Numbered from the stretch's first letter, positions 32,585 to 41,530 are shown. The stretch is 41,614 nt of DNA from Oscillospiraceae bacterium (GCA_015063395.1 SVUF01000004.1:1-41614); one strand, 5' to 3'. Made by a program: numbers and translations. The notes: generated by a model not told the origin, from the sequence alone.

Positions 32585-35215
32585 TTATTTTACGTCTCTT
32601 GCAATAATTTCGGGAAGACGTGCTTCTGCCTCGGGATACTTGGAAATATCCTTAATACCCGCTGTAGCGCTGTCAGGACGTCCGCCGCCGCCACCACCGC
32701 AAATGGAAGCCATTTCCTTGACGATCTTTCCTGCGTTCATTCCCTTTGCAACTGCTTCCTTACCGCAAGCGCAAACAAGGTTTGCCTTGCCGTCGTTTAC
32801 AATTGCAAATACTGTTACACTCAAGGGATTCTCGGACTTGATGTCGTCGCAAAGTCCTCTTGCGGCATCAAGAGTGATACCGTCAACCTTGGAAACGATT
32901 ACGGAAACACCGGATATTTCAACTGCGCTTGACTTGATGGACTCAAGCTTTGCATTGGCGATCTTTGCTTCAAGTGACTCGATTTCCGAATTTGCACTCT
33001 TAAGCTCTGACTGAAGCTGTGATGCCTTCTTGGCGATGTCAAGGGGATTTGCAACCTTCATTTCCTTGGCGGTCTTTTCAATAAGGCTTTGCTTTTCAGC
33101 AAGAAGCTCAAGAATTCCAAGACCTGTAGCCGCCTCAATTCTACGAACACCTGCCGCAACCGATGACTCGGAAACGATCTTGAAAAGTCCAACACATGAT
33201 GTATTCTTTACATGTGTACCGCCGCAAAGCTCTGTGGAGAAGTCTCCCATCTTGACCATACGTACATACTTTCCGTATTTCTCTCCGAAAAGAGCCATTG
33301 CTCCTTCCTTACGGGCTGTCTCAATGTCTGTAACAACTGTATTTACATCTATTGCCTCAAAAATTGCGGCATTTACTATATCCTCAACCGCCTTGATCTC
33401 CTCTGGAGTCAGGGCAGCATAGTGACTGAAGTCAAATCTCGCTCTGTTTGCGTCAACATATGATCCCGCCTGCTCAACGTGGTTGCCGAGAACCTTACGG
33501 AGAGCCGCCTGAAGCATATGACATGAGGAGTGGTTTCTTGCAATTGCCATACGGCGAAGTGTATCGATGCTTGCAGTAAGCTCCTCGCCAACAAAGATCT
33601 CTCCCTCATCAACTGTACAGAAGTGGAGGAACACTCCATCCTGCTTTTTAACATCATTTACAGTGATCTTAACACCCTCAGCAGTAATTACACCGGAATC
33701 TCCAACCTGTCCGCCGCTTTCTGCATAAAAGGGAGTTTTGTCAAGAATCAGTGTAAAGTCACCTTCACTGATCTTTTCCTGATTGATCTCATCTGCAATT
33801 ATGCCAAGAACCTTGACCTTTGATGATGTCTCTGTATATCCTGTAAACTCTGTTTCGGCAAAATCAGAAAGAAGATTTTTGGAATTCTCGCTCCAACCGC
33901 TGATGTTTGCTCTTGCAGCTCTTGCTCTTGTTCTCTGCTCTGCCATAAGAGCTGTAAATCCGTCCTCATCAAGACCGAGTCCTGCTTCCTTGGCGATCTC
34001 GCGGGTAATGTCCACAGGGAATCCAAATGTGTCGTAAAGCTTGAAGATATCCGCACCGTCAATGACAGTCTTTCCATCTGCCTGACATTTTTCGCAAATT
34101 CCCGAAAGGATTGCAAGTCCTGCGTCGATGGTTGTTGCAAATCTTTCTTCTTCAATTCTTACAACCTTCTTGATGTAATCAAGCTTTTCTGTAAGCTCGG
34201 GGTATTCTGTATAATTCTCCTTGGCAACAACTTCAACGATATCGCTGAGGAATGTTCCCTTGATGCCAAGCATCTTGCCGTGACGTGCGGCACGTCTGAG
34301 AAGTCTGCGAAGAACATATCCTCTTCCCTCATTGGAAGGAACAACACCGTCACAAACCATAAATGTTGTGGAACGAATGTGGTCTGTAACTACACGGAGA
34401 GAAATATCTGTTTTTTCGCCTTCACCATAGCTTACTCCTGCCTTTGCGCTGATGGAAGCCATGATATTTCGTACAGTATCAACTTCAAAAAGGTTGTTTA
34501 CTCCCTGCATGATACAAGCAAGTCTTTCAAGTCCCATTCCTGTATCAATGTTGGGATTTGCAAGACGGGTATATGTGCCCTTTCCGTCAGAATCAAACTG
34601 TGTGAATACAAGATTCCAGAATTCCATGAATCTGTCGCAGTCACAGCCGGGCTTACAGTCGGGCTTTCCGCAACCAAATTTTTCACCTCTGTCAAAGTGG
34701 ATCTCAGAACAAGGTCCGCAGGGTCCGGAGCCATGCTCCCAGAAGTTATCCTCCTTGCCAAGTCTTACGATCTTTTCGGGGTCAACTCCGATCTTGTTTG
34801 CCCAGATATCATAAGCCTCATCATCATCAAGATAGATCGTTACCCAAAGCTTATCCTTGGGAAGCTTTATAACCTCTGTGATGAACTCCCACGCCCATGT
34901 GATCGCCTCTTTTTTGAAATAGTCTCCAAAAGAGAAGTTTCCAAGCATTTCAAAGTAGGTACCGTGACGGGCAGTAATTCCAACTCTGTCAATATCGGGT
35001 GTTCTGATACATTTCTGGCAAGTTGTCATTCTACGTCTTGGCGGCTCAATTTCCCCTGTAAAATACTTTTTGAGGGGAGCCATTCCGGCATTTATAAGAA
35101 GCAAGGATTTGTCTCCCGAGGGCACAAGTGAAAAGCTCTTGTGACGCAGGTGATCTTTGCTTTCAAAGAAAGAGAGATACTGCTCTCTTAAATCATTAAC
35201 GCCTGTCCATTCCAT
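32585..35215 (-). CDS. alaS: Alanyl-tRNA synthetase
   Basis: This 876-residue protein has the expected layout: a class II catalytic domain (motifs such as GMAPLKKYF and FWEHGSGPCGPCSEIH), tRNA-binding region, editing domain (HSSCHMLQAAL and CGGTHVKNTS, which bind zinc), and a C-Ala/DHHA1 domain with ICGGGGGGRPDSATAG near the end. A perfect promoter (35267-35295) lies upstream; no T-box is visible in the 111-base gap. Length is normal. Confidence 0.98.
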   Translation of the reverse strand: MEWTGVNDLREQYLSFFESKDHLRHKSFSLVPSGDKSLLLINAGMAPLKKYFTGEIEPPRRRMTTCQKCIRTPDIDRVGITARHGTYFEMLGNFSFGDYFKKEAITWAWEFITEVIKLPKDKLWVTIYLDDDEAYDIWANKIGVDPEKIVRLGKEDNFWEHGSGPCGPCSEIHFDRGEKFGCGKPDCKPGCDCDRFMEFWNLVFTQFDSDGKGTYTRLANPNIDTGMGLERLACIMQGVNNLFEVDTVRNIMASISAKAGVSYGEGEKTDISLRVVTDHIRSTTFMVCDGVVPSNEGRGYVLRRLLRRAARHGKMLGIKGTFLSDIVEVVAKENYTEYPELTEKLDYIKKVVRIEEERFATTIDAGLAILSGICEKCQADGKTVIDGADIFKLYDTFGFPVDITREIAKEAGLGLDEDGFTALMAEQRTRARAARANISGWSENSKNLLSDFAETEFTGYTETSSKVKVLGIIADEINQEKISEGDFTLILDKTPFYAESGGQVGDSGVITAEGVKITVNDVKKQDGVFLHFCTVDEGEIFVGEELTASIDTLRRMAIARNHSSCHMLQAALRKVLGNHVEQAGSYVDANRARFDFSHYAALTPEEIKAVEDIVNAAIFEAIDVNTVVTDIETARKEGAMALFGEKYGKYVRMVKMGDFSTELCGGTHVKNTSCVGLFKIVSESSVAAGVRRIEAATGLGILELLAEKQSLIEKTAKEMKVANPLDIAKKASQLQSELKSANSEIESLEAKIANAKLESIKSSAVEISGVSVIVSKVDGITLDAARGLCDDIKSENPLSVTVFAIVNDGKANLVCACGKEAVAKGMNAGKIVKEMASICGGGGGGRPDSATAGIKDISKYPEAEARLPEIIARDVK

Positions 35216-35266
35216 AATTTTTATATTCCTTTCATATTAAAAAATCAATTATAATTATTCAAGGCA

Positions 35267-35295
35267 ATTATATACAATCACCGCTGATTTGTCAA
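35267..35295 (-). promoter_or_regulatory. Perfect sigma-A promoter for alaS-hprK
   Basis: On the minus strand TTGACA (35295-35290) and TATAAT (35272-35267) are separated by 17 bases, 52 bases upstream of alaS. Confidence 0.8.
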
Positions 35296-35326
35296 TCAAA
35301 TTATTTAATTTTTATTACCATAAAAA

Positions 35327-36658
35327 TTAAATATCATCAAAATCCTCAAATTCAACATCTCCGTTGTCAGCCTCGCTTGAAGCCAAGTTGACCTTTTCTC
35401 CGCTTTCTCCAACAACGTCCTTAAAGCTTGTTTCAGGATTTTGAAGCATAACGTCAAGAAGGGATATATACTCTCGAATTATCTCTCGAGGTGTGATCAA
35501 TGTATCCGCTCCGGCACGGTCCGAGCATATTTTTACAAATCGTATCATTTCCTCGGAGGTGATCCTTGCTTCCTCCTTATAATACTGACTGTGAAGAATT
35601 GTAATACGCTTCACAAGTGCCAAAAGCTCGTTGTCAGACATACGGCGAAGTCGGATTATGGGTCCCATAAAGTTTTTAAGCTCCGTTTTTACAGCATATC
35701 CACGGTCATTGAGACGGGAGCGCAAAGCCTCGTAGCTATAAACACCCCTTCGTGTATCCTCAAGGAACTGTGGTGTTCCCCCCATAAATATGGCAAGTCC
35801 CGGGGCTCTGCCTCCAAGGGAATCATTAAACATGGAAAGGAGCTTTTCGTAGTTCTTCTCCCTTGAAATACGGTTGGATATTTTATAAAGGTTTACACAT
35901 TCATCAATGAATACACAGAATCCGCTGTAACCGATCTTTTTGAAAAATGCGCACCAAAGCTTAATGTAGTCATACCAATTCTCATCGTCAATTATATCGG
36001 ATACATTGAGCATCATTTTTGCCTGTGTTTTGGTGGTGAACTCACCGCGGAACCACCTCATGCACGCGCTTTTTTTGTTTTCGTCACCGTTAACAGTGGC
36101 AGAATAATAATTTGAAAGCACCAGTGCAAAATCAAATCCGCCAACATGATTTTCAAGCTCACGGCAAAAGCTGAAGACCTCATTTCTCACTGCCTTTTCA
36201 AAAACGGGGCTTTCGGGATCAAGTCCCTCTGCTGCAAGCTCCATTGATATTGATGAAAGCCACTTTGAAATGATCTGCCCCAAGGCACCGCCCTCGGGAG
36301 ATGATTTCACTGAAAGATTGCGGATAAGCTCACGGTAGGTTGCAATTCCCGCTCCGTTTGTTCCGCAAAGCTTACGTTCAGGGGACAGATCCGCATCTGC
36401 GCAGACAAAGCCATGCTCCATGGCATATCCCCTTAAAAGCGTCAACAAAAAGCTTTTTCCGCTTCCGTATTTACCTATAATAAATCTCATGCATCCGCCA
36501 TCGTCCTTGACAAAATCAAGATCCTTCACAAGGGAGGCAATTTCCTCGGTTCTGCCAATGGCAATATATGACGCTCCGACTCTCGGAACAACTCCTGCGC
36601 TGACTGATGAAAGTATCAGCCCCAAAATTCTTCTCGGTATCTTTATTTCTTCAGCCAT
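35327..36658 (-). CDS. BREX-type (DUF2791) P-loop ATPase
   Basis: This 443-residue protein starts MAEEIKIPRRILGLILSSV, then has Walker A GKYGSGKS (residues 62-69) and Walker B FCVFIDE (about 247-253), with 'MGGTPQFLEDTRRGVYSYEALRSRL' further on, as in DUF2791/BrxC-BrxD-type ATPases. Its C-terminus is acidic. The family is linked with BREX defence and with TerB-type loci. It overlaps the TerB-N/TerB-C gene by 16 bases and surely acts with it. No helicase, methylase or nuclease gene lies next to it. Confidence 0.8.
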   Translation of the reverse strand: MAEEIKIPRRILGLILSSVSAGVVPRVGASYIAIGRTEEIASLVKDLDFVKDDGGCMRFIIGKYGSGKSFLLTLLRGYAMEHGFVCADADLSPERKLCGTNGAGIATYRELIRNLSVKSSPEGGALGQIISKWLSSISMELAAEGLDPESPVFEKAVRNEVFSFCRELENHVGGFDFALVLSNYYSATVNGDENKKSACMRWFRGEFTTKTQAKMMLNVSDIIDDENWYDYIKLWCAFFKKIGYSGFCVFIDECVNLYKISNRISREKNYEKLLSMFNDSLGGRAPGLAIFMGGTPQFLEDTRRGVYSYEALRSRLNDRGYAVKTELKNFMGPIIRLRRMSDNELLALVKRITILHSQYYKEEARITSEEMIRFVKICSDRAGADTLITPREIIREYISLLDVMLQNPETSFKDVVGESGEKVNLASSEADNGDVEFEDFDDI

Positions 36659-38175
36659 TGGCTAACCTCCTGGGCGTATTCCTCTATGACCTTATAGTTT
36701 TCTCCGTCGGATTCCAAAACTATGTCGCCAATTGTAGTGAAGGCAAAATAGTTTATCTCCTCAATTACCGCTTCGGGCATCAATCGCTTTATTGTACAAT
36801 AAGTGCTGAATTTAAGATAATCCTCCTCAAATATAAAGCCAAGAGGAAATCTGACGCTGTCGGGAACCTTCAATCTGTTCTCGTCCTCTTCTTTAGCCTT
36901 TTTCTCCGAGGCTTTTTCCTTTTTCTTTTGAGCTTTGGGCTTCTCTGCAGCTTGCTTCATTTCCTTATTGTCCTCTGCTGATTCTCCCTCTATAAGCTCT
37001 GCCGTAGCTCTTGATTCAAGCTCGATCTTCTTTGCCTCCTCCTCGGAAAACCCCTTGGTAGCAGGCTCATATCTTTTCTCGCCAACCTCACGGAGCTTTG
37101 AAGTTGGATTCTTAAAGCCGTTTATTTCGCCCATGAAATATTCGTCAATACGGTCCTTAATTTCCGGGGCAAGATTGGTCTTTATATATTTGGATCTTAA
37201 TCCAAGACCCGATTTTACAAGGCTTTCCGCATATTTAACCGCTTCCGTGGCATCAACGGTATCGATCTCCGCCCTTTCAAGCTTGTAATAGCTTACGGTC
37301 ATACGTCTTTTGTTTTCATACGGACACAGAGCGCCCATGTAGCTGTCTCTTATAACGCTGACAACGGGCGGCTCGCCAAACTCTCGGTTGGAAAAGCACT
37401 TCTTCAAAGCCATATTTATGTGCCTTCTAAAGATCTCTCGATTTTCTTCGTTGACACAGCTTGCGTTGTTGAAGTCATATTCAGAGCTTGTTCTCATAAG
37501 CTCTGCTTCTGCATTTTTTATATCGTATTTGTTAAGATAAAATTCGGGAAATGTGGTAATTTTTAGGATCTCGGGTAAAAAGCTCTTGATTGTATCAACG
37601 GGATAATCAACTCCGTGGATCAGACAGTAATCGGGAATCCATTCACTGAAATATTTGTCAAGCTGGCTGTACTGCTTTCTGTATCTCGCCCATAAATAAC
37701 AGAGATACTTTATTCCAAGCTTTGGCGAAAGCACCTCTTCCGGCAAGTTGAGGACCTCATATACAAACAGCATGATATAACTGAAATCAGTCTTTATACA
37801 CTGTCCGTTTCTGAATTTATATCTCCAATAGAGATAATACTTCATTTGTCTTTGATTGAGCTGTGTATACTGGGGCGTGAAAGAAAAGAAGGGAATGTAT
37901 TCTGCCTCCTCAACATTTTCGTTGAAAAAATTCACAGCGTACCACACAAAGCCGTCATAAAAATCAAATTCTGCTCCCCAAGCACGAATCTCAAGACCGC
38001 AGATCAGTCCCGTAGGATATTCATGCTTTTCCAAAAGCGCACCAAGGGGCGGCGCCTTTACAGCCTCAGACCATTGCTTCCTGTTGATATTTTCAGTTTT
38101 CGGTTTATGCTCTATCTTTGGCGGCATTATGCTTCCAAGATCGCCAAGGATATCAAGAATCTTATCTTTTTTCAT
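36643..38175 (-). CDS. TerB-N/TerB-C domain protein
   Basis: The 510-residue protein fits the TerB-N pattern at about residues 55-250 (IPFFSFTPQYTQLNQRQMKY region, with 'YYLYWRYKFRNGQ' and 'SYIMLFVYEVLNL'). After a middle domain, a Lys/Glu-rich linker (about 400-435) leads to a TerB-C-like domain (about 440-505, 'FPLGFIFEEDYLKFSTYC' and 'AVIEEINYFAFTTIGD'). TerB-N and TerB-C are linked in published comparative work with AAA+ ATPases and helicases in predicted stress or phage-defence systems. It begins the two-gene operon with a perfect promoter. Confidence 0.75.
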   Translation of the reverse strand: MKKDKILDILGDLGSIMPPKIEHKPKTENINRKQWSEAVKAPPLGALLEKHEYPTGLICGLEIRAWGAEFDFYDGFVWYAVNFFNENVEEAEYIPFFSFTPQYTQLNQRQMKYYLYWRYKFRNGQCIKTDFSYIMLFVYEVLNLPEEVLSPKLGIKYLCYLWARYRKQYSQLDKYFSEWIPDYCLIHGVDYPVDTIKSFLPEILKITTFPEFYLNKYDIKNAEAELMRTSSEYDFNNASCVNEENREIFRRHINMALKKCFSNREFGEPPVVSVIRDSYMGALCPYENKRRMTVSYYKLERAEIDTVDATEAVKYAESLVKSGLGLRSKYIKTNLAPEIKDRIDEYFMGEINGFKNPTSKLREVGEKRYEPATKGFSEEEAKKIELESRATAELIEGESAEDNKEMKQAAEKPKAQKKKEKASEKKAKEEDENRLKVPDSVRFPLGFIFEEDYLKFSTYCTIKRLMPEAVIEEINYFAFTTIGDIVLESDGENYKVIEEYAQEVSQWLKK

Positions 38176-38211
38176 TACAAAACACCTATAAATTACCTAA
38201 ATCAATAAATC

Positions 38212-38240
38212 ATTATACCATACATTATTATTTTTGTCAA
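38212..38240 (-). promoter_or_regulatory. Perfect sigma-A promoter for the TerB-N/DUF2791 operon
   Basis: On the minus strand TTGACA (38240-38235) and TATAAT (38217-38212) are separated by 17 bases, about 37 bases before the start codon. An inverted repeat TTTACT/AGTAAA with a 2-base gap (about 38243-38256) sits just upstream and could be an operator. Confidence 0.8.
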
Positions 38241-38292
38241 CTTTACTTTAGTAAATACTTTATCCTTTTTAACTATTTTCCTATAAAGCAAA

Positions 38293-38422
38293 AACATCAT
38301 CCGCTTCATAAAAGGATGATGCTGTCTTTGTCTTGTCTTTGTCTTGTCTTTGTCTTTGTCTTTTGGGATAAATTCGCATATGCCGCCGCATTCCCACCGC
38401 AGATGCGAAATATATGCGAATT
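38293..38422. repeat. Repeat-rich gap: short-tandem array and hairpins
   Basis: A GTCTTT/TCTTG-type simple repeat fills about 38324-38361. Near it are GCATCATCC-type pairing (CATCATCC and GGATGATG at about 38297-38322) and an 11-bp inverted repeat AATTCGCATAT/ATATGCGAATT (38371-38381 and 38412-38422) with an inner CGCAT/ATGCG. No gene is supported. It lies upstream of the TerB-N operon promoter. Confidence 0.6.
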
Positions 38423-38437
38423 AAATATAAAAAAAGC

Positions 38438-38525
38438 GGTCCACCACCGCAGTGGAAGCTGTCCCCCTCAACAGTGCGCAATTTTAAATTCGTTTTACTC
38501 CGAAATTGTATAATTTTCCATAAAG
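38438..38525 (-). repeat. Structured intergenic repeat family, one inverted unit
   Basis: Reading the minus strand, the unit has the same core (TGCGCACTGTTGAGG), a CTGT/ACAG hairpin and the terminal hairpin GCGGT-GGTGG-ACCGC. It is the only unit in the window on the minus strand. The adjacent hairpin at 38531-38565 lies on the same side as in the other loci. Confidence 0.75.
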
Positions 38526-38530
38526 AAAAT

Positions 38531-38565
38531 GAGCTGTAAAAACTCCAACCAAGTCTTTACAGCTC
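38531..38565 (-). terminator. Terminator-like hairpin after the RsuA-type gene
   Basis: GAGCTGTAAA pairs with TTTACAGCTC around a partly paired loop, followed on the minus strand by ATTTTC. It lies just after the minus-strand pseudouridine synthase gene. Confidence 0.55.
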
Positions 38566-38578
38566 AAAATTAAAAATT

Positions 38579-39286
38579 CTATCCATTCCTTTTTTGGAGC
38601 ATTTGCTCCTCGCTCTTTGAAAGGTATCTCCACTGCCCCTCTAAAAGCTCATTTTCGTCAAGCACTATATTATCAAATCTGATTCTTTTCAGCTTCATAA
38701 CCTGATTATGCACTGCACCGAGCATCAGCTTTATTTGATGATATTTGCCCTCCGTAAGTATTATATTTGCCTCTTTCTGACCTTTTCTGATAAGACGGCA
38801 TTTCGCGGTTGTATATCCTCCGATATCCACTCCGTTTTCCAGTTTTTCGATGTCCTCGTCGGAAAGGGGGAATTTCACCTCGAAATAATATTCCTTCTCA
38901 ACATGGGTTTTGGGCGCAAGAAGTCTGTGAGCAAGAGGTCCGTCATTGGTGAGCATCACAAGACCCGTGGTGTTCTTGTCAAGTCTTCCGCATGGGAAAA
39001 GCCCAAGCTTTCTTTCTCTTTCAGGCAAAAGATCTATTACAGTCTTTTCGTTTGGGTCATCAGTTGCACTGACATATCCCTGAGGCTTATTTAAGATAAT
39101 ATATACATATTTCTTATAATTAATGATATTTCCGTCAAGTGTCACGGAATCCTTTTCGGGATCAATATGGGTCTCGGGCTTTTTAATTACCTCACCGTTT
39201 ACGGTAAGTCTGCCGCTTCTTATGGCTTTTCCCGATTCCTTTCTGCTTAAAACGCCCGTTTCGGACAAAAATTTATCAATTCTCAT
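38579..39286 (-). CDS. RsuA-family rRNA pseudouridine synthase
   Basis: This 235-residue protein has an N-terminal S4 domain (MRIDKFLSETGVLSR) and the catalytic GRLDKNTTGL with D103. It is in the RsuA/RluB/E/F family. RsuA itself modifies 16S rRNA U516, while RluB acts on 23S. The overall length suggests RsuA, but the site is not certain. It starts 7 bases after ribU and so is under the riboswitch. Confidence 0.88.
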   Translation of the reverse strand: MRIDKFLSETGVLSRKESGKAIRSGRLTVNGEVIKKPETHIDPEKDSVTLDGNIINYKKYVYIILNKPQGYVSATDDPNEKTVIDLLPERERKLGLFPCGRLDKNTTGLVMLTNDGPLAHRLLAPKTHVEKEYYFEVKFPLSDEDIEKLENGVDIGGYTTAKCRLIRKGQKEANIILTEGKYHQIKLMLGAVHNQVMKLKRIRFDNIVLDENELLEGQWRYLSKSEEQMLQKRNG

Positions 39287-39293
39287 GCTTTCC

Positions 39294-39908
39294 TCATAAA
39301 TGAAGTATCGGCGATACCTTTTTATACAGTAAAAATGAAATCACGGAGCACAAAACTCCCTTGACAAGATTAAACGGTATGACACATATCAGAACAAATT
39401 TAAAAAGTGAATTTACCGCAGGGTTTACCTGTGCGCCTGTCATAATTATATTGTCAATTCCTCCGAACATCGAAGCGTAAGCAGGTACAACTATAAAATA
39501 ATTTATACATGCTCCCACTAAAGCGAGGCTTACACAGCCAACTAAGCATGATATCAGTGCGCCCTTCTTTGTTTTTATGAATTTATAAACGATGGAAGCG
39601 CTGACAGTAAAGGAAGCACCGATGAGGAAATTGGCAAGCTCACCAACTCCGCCTGTAACACTGCCGTCAATAAGCAGATTTATTAGATTTTTTATAAATT
39701 CCATAATAAGAGCTGCTGTTGGACCCATGGAAAAACCGCCGATCAATATGATGACCTCTGAAAAATCAAGCTTATAAAATCCCGGTGCTAAAAACGGTAT
39801 TGGAAATTCCAGAAGCATAATTACAGAAGAAAGAGCGGATAAAATTGCAATTTTCACAAGATTGTAAAGTGCCCTTCTTCTTTTTGTATTATTAGATTTT
39901 ATACTCAT
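39294..39908 (-). CDS. ribU: ECF transporter substrate-binding subunit RibU (riboflavin)
   Basis: This 204-residue protein has five to six membrane segments and RibU features (FYKLDFSEVIILIGGFSMGPTAALIMEFIKNLI region, TGGVGELANFLIG). It binds riboflavin in the membrane for ECF-type uptake and uses shared energising subunits encoded elsewhere. An FMN riboswitch upstream supports the substrate. A ribosome site (AAGGAG) precedes the ATG. Confidence 0.94.
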   Translation of the reverse strand: MSIKSNNTKRRRALYNLVKIAILSALSSVIMLLEFPIPFLAPGFYKLDFSEVIILIGGFSMGPTAALIMEFIKNLINLLIDGSVTGGVGELANFLIGASFTVSASIVYKFIKTKKGALISCLVGCVSLALVGACINYFIVVPAYASMFGGIDNIIMTGAQVNPAVNSLFKFVLICVIPFNLVKGVLCSVISFLLYKKVSPILHL

Positions 39909-39982
39909 AACTACTCCTTCAAAAGAGGACCGTCGCTTTTAGGATCTCTTTTATTTTCTGCTTCATAATCAAGCAGTTGCCT

Positions 39983-40010
39983 AAAAAGAAAAAAGACGGC
40001 TGACGCCGCC
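39983..40010 (-). terminator. Riboswitch expression-platform terminator
   Basis: On the minus strand GGCGGC-GTCA-GCCGTC is followed by a T-tract (TTTTTTCTTTTT). It lies between the FMN aptamer and ribU, so FMN binding would favour it. Confidence 0.75.
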
Positions 40011-40026
40011 ATATATGATCCGCGAC

Positions 40027-40134
40027 ATCTTTTCTCATCCGGACTATACCGTCGGTACAGGAATTTCACCTGTTCGGCACTTTCGTGTTAGCGGACTTTA
40101 CCGCCGGTGTGGATTTTCACCAACCCCCAAAGAT
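40027..40134 (-). ncRNA. FMN riboswitch (RFN element)
   Basis: On the minus strand the sequence has the RFN hallmarks in order: ATCTTT closing stem, GGGGGTTGGTGAAAATCC, CACCGGCGGTA, AGTCCGC, a TGCCGAACAGGTGAAATTCC arm and CCGACGGTATAGTCCGGATG. The outer stem pairs ATCTTT with AAAGAT. It senses FMN and controls ribU and the downstream pseudouridine synthase gene. The sequence directly upstream is the tuf terminator; I saw no clear separate promoter. Confidence 0.95.
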
Positions 40135-40160
40135 ATTTAGATTTCTTAACTATTTAAAAC

Positions 40161-40190
40161 ATGCCATTCCGACCGAAGACGGAATGGCAT
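40161..40190 (-). terminator. Terminator after tuf
   Basis: ATGCCATTCCG pairs perfectly with CGGAATGGCAT around an 8-base loop, followed on the minus strand by GTTTTAAA. Confidence 0.75.
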
Positions 40191-40228
40191 ATCTTATTTT
40201 ATGTGGTTATTATTAACGATTATTCAGA

Positions 40229-41434
40229 TTATTCCTGGATCTCGATAACAACGCCTGAACCAACTGTTCTACCACCCTCACGGATAGCGAAACGAAGTCC
40301 CTTTTCAATAGCGATAGGTGTGATAAGCTCAACAGTCATATCAACGTTATCGCCGGGGCGGCACATTTCAACGCCTGCGGGAAGCTCGATTACGCCTGTA
40401 ACGTCAGTTGTTCTGAAGTAGAACTGAGGTCTGTAACCAGCGAAGAAGGGCTTCTTACGTCCGCCTTCTTTTTCTGTAAGAACGTAAACCTGTCCTACGA
40501 ACTTTGTGTGGGGCTGGATGGAGCCGGGCTTACAAAGAACCTGTCCACGCTCGATCTCGTTCTTAGCAACACCACGGAGAAGCGCACCGATGTTATCGCC
40601 TGCTTCAGCCTGGTCAAGAAGCTTGTGGAACATTTCAACACCTGTAACAACAGTTGTCTTCTTCTCATCTGTAAGACCAACGATTTCGATTGTATCAGAA
40701 ACCTTAACTGTACCACGCTCTACTCTACCTGTAGCAACTGTACCACGTCCGGAAATGGAGAATACGTCCTCTACGGGCATAAGGAAAGGAAGGTCTGCCT
40801 TTCTTTCGGGAGTAGGAATGTAGCTGTCAACTTCTGCCATGAGCTCAAGGATAGGAGCATACTCGGGAGAAGAGATGTCTGTGCTTGTGGATTCAAGAGC
40901 GTTACGAGCAGATCCACGAACGATAGGTGTATCGTCGCCGGGGAAGTCGTACTGAGAAAGGAGGTCACGGATCTCCATCTCAACGAGGTCGAGAAGCTCC
41001 TCGTCATCAACAAGGTCTGTCTTGTTCATGAATACAACGATTGCGGGAACGCCAACCTGACGAGCGAGAAGTACGTGCTCTCTTGTCTGCTGGAGAGGTC
41101 CGTCTGTACCAGCAACAACGAGGATAGCGCCGTCCATCTGAGCTGCACCTGTGATCATGTTCTTAACATAGTCAGCGTGGCCGGGGCAGTCAACGTGAGC
41201 GTAGTGACGGTTTTCTGTCTCGTACTCAACGTGTCTTGTGTTAATTGTAATTCCTCTTGCTCTTTCTTCGGGAGCGTTGTCGATCTGGTCATACGCAAGG
41301 AACTCTACGTTTCCTGTTGTAAGAGAAAGTGTCTTTGTAATAGCAGCTGTAAGAGTTGTCTTACCGTGGTCAACGTGACCGATTGTACCGATATTAACGT
41401 GGGGCTTGTTTCTTTCAAATTTTGCCTTTGCCAT
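40229..41434 (-). CDS. tuf: Elongation factor Tu
   Basis: This 401-residue protein is full-length EF-Tu. The GTPase motifs are GHVDHGKTT (residues 19-27), DCPGHAD (about 81-87) and NKTD (about 136-139), with the C-terminal barrels ending in VVIEIQE. EF-Tu delivers aminoacyl-tRNA to the ribosome. It has a strong AGGAGG ribosome site and lies after fusA in the usual str operon order. Confidence 0.99.
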   Translation of the reverse strand: MAKAKFERNKPHVNIGTIGHVDHGKTTLTAAITKTLSLTTGNVEFLAYDQIDNAPEERARGITINTRHVEYETENRHYAHVDCPGHADYVKNMITGAAQMDGAILVVAGTDGPLQQTREHVLLARQVGVPAIVVFMNKTDLVDDEELLDLVEMEIRDLLSQYDFPGDDTPIVRGSARNALESTSTDISSPEYAPILELMAEVDSYIPTPERKADLPFLMPVEDVFSISGRGTVATGRVERGTVKVSDTIEIVGLTDEKKTTVVTGVEMFHKLLDQAEAGDNIGALLRGVAKNEIERGQVLCKPGSIQPHTKFVGQVYVLTEKEGGRKKPFFAGYRPQFYFRTTDVTGVIELPAGVEMCRPGDNVDMTVELITPIAIEKGLRFAIREGGRTVGSGVVIEIQE

Positions 41435-41495
41435 GGGTAAATTCCTCCTGAATTATAAAATTTTTTATTTTGTATTTTATTTTTTTATTTCTTTT

Positions 41496-41530
41496 AGCGT
41501 CTTTCGGGGATCGCTCCCCGAGGTGACGCT
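41496..41530 (-). other. Intercistronic hairpin between fusA and tuf
   Basis: On the minus strand an outer stem AGCGTC/GACGCT encloses a 7-bp inner stem TCGGGGA/TCCCCGA with the stable tetraloop GCGA. No T-tract follows, so it is more likely a processing or stability element than a terminator. Confidence 0.6.

Noticed and set aside
35216-35326. T-box leader for alaS
   Set aside because: The gap is only 111 bases, with a promoter 52 bases before the start; no room for a T-box.
38281-38481. Small protein encoded in the simple-repeat patch
   Set aside because: The RQRQRQDKDK-type run simply reflects the short tandem repeat.
40508-41440. Long open frame antisense to tuf
   Set aside because: It mirrors the biased codon use of EF-Tu on the other strand and has no recognisable domain.
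41496-41530. Intrinsic terminator between fusA and tuf
   Set aside because: No T-tract follows on the coding strand, and the two genes are normally co-transcribed.
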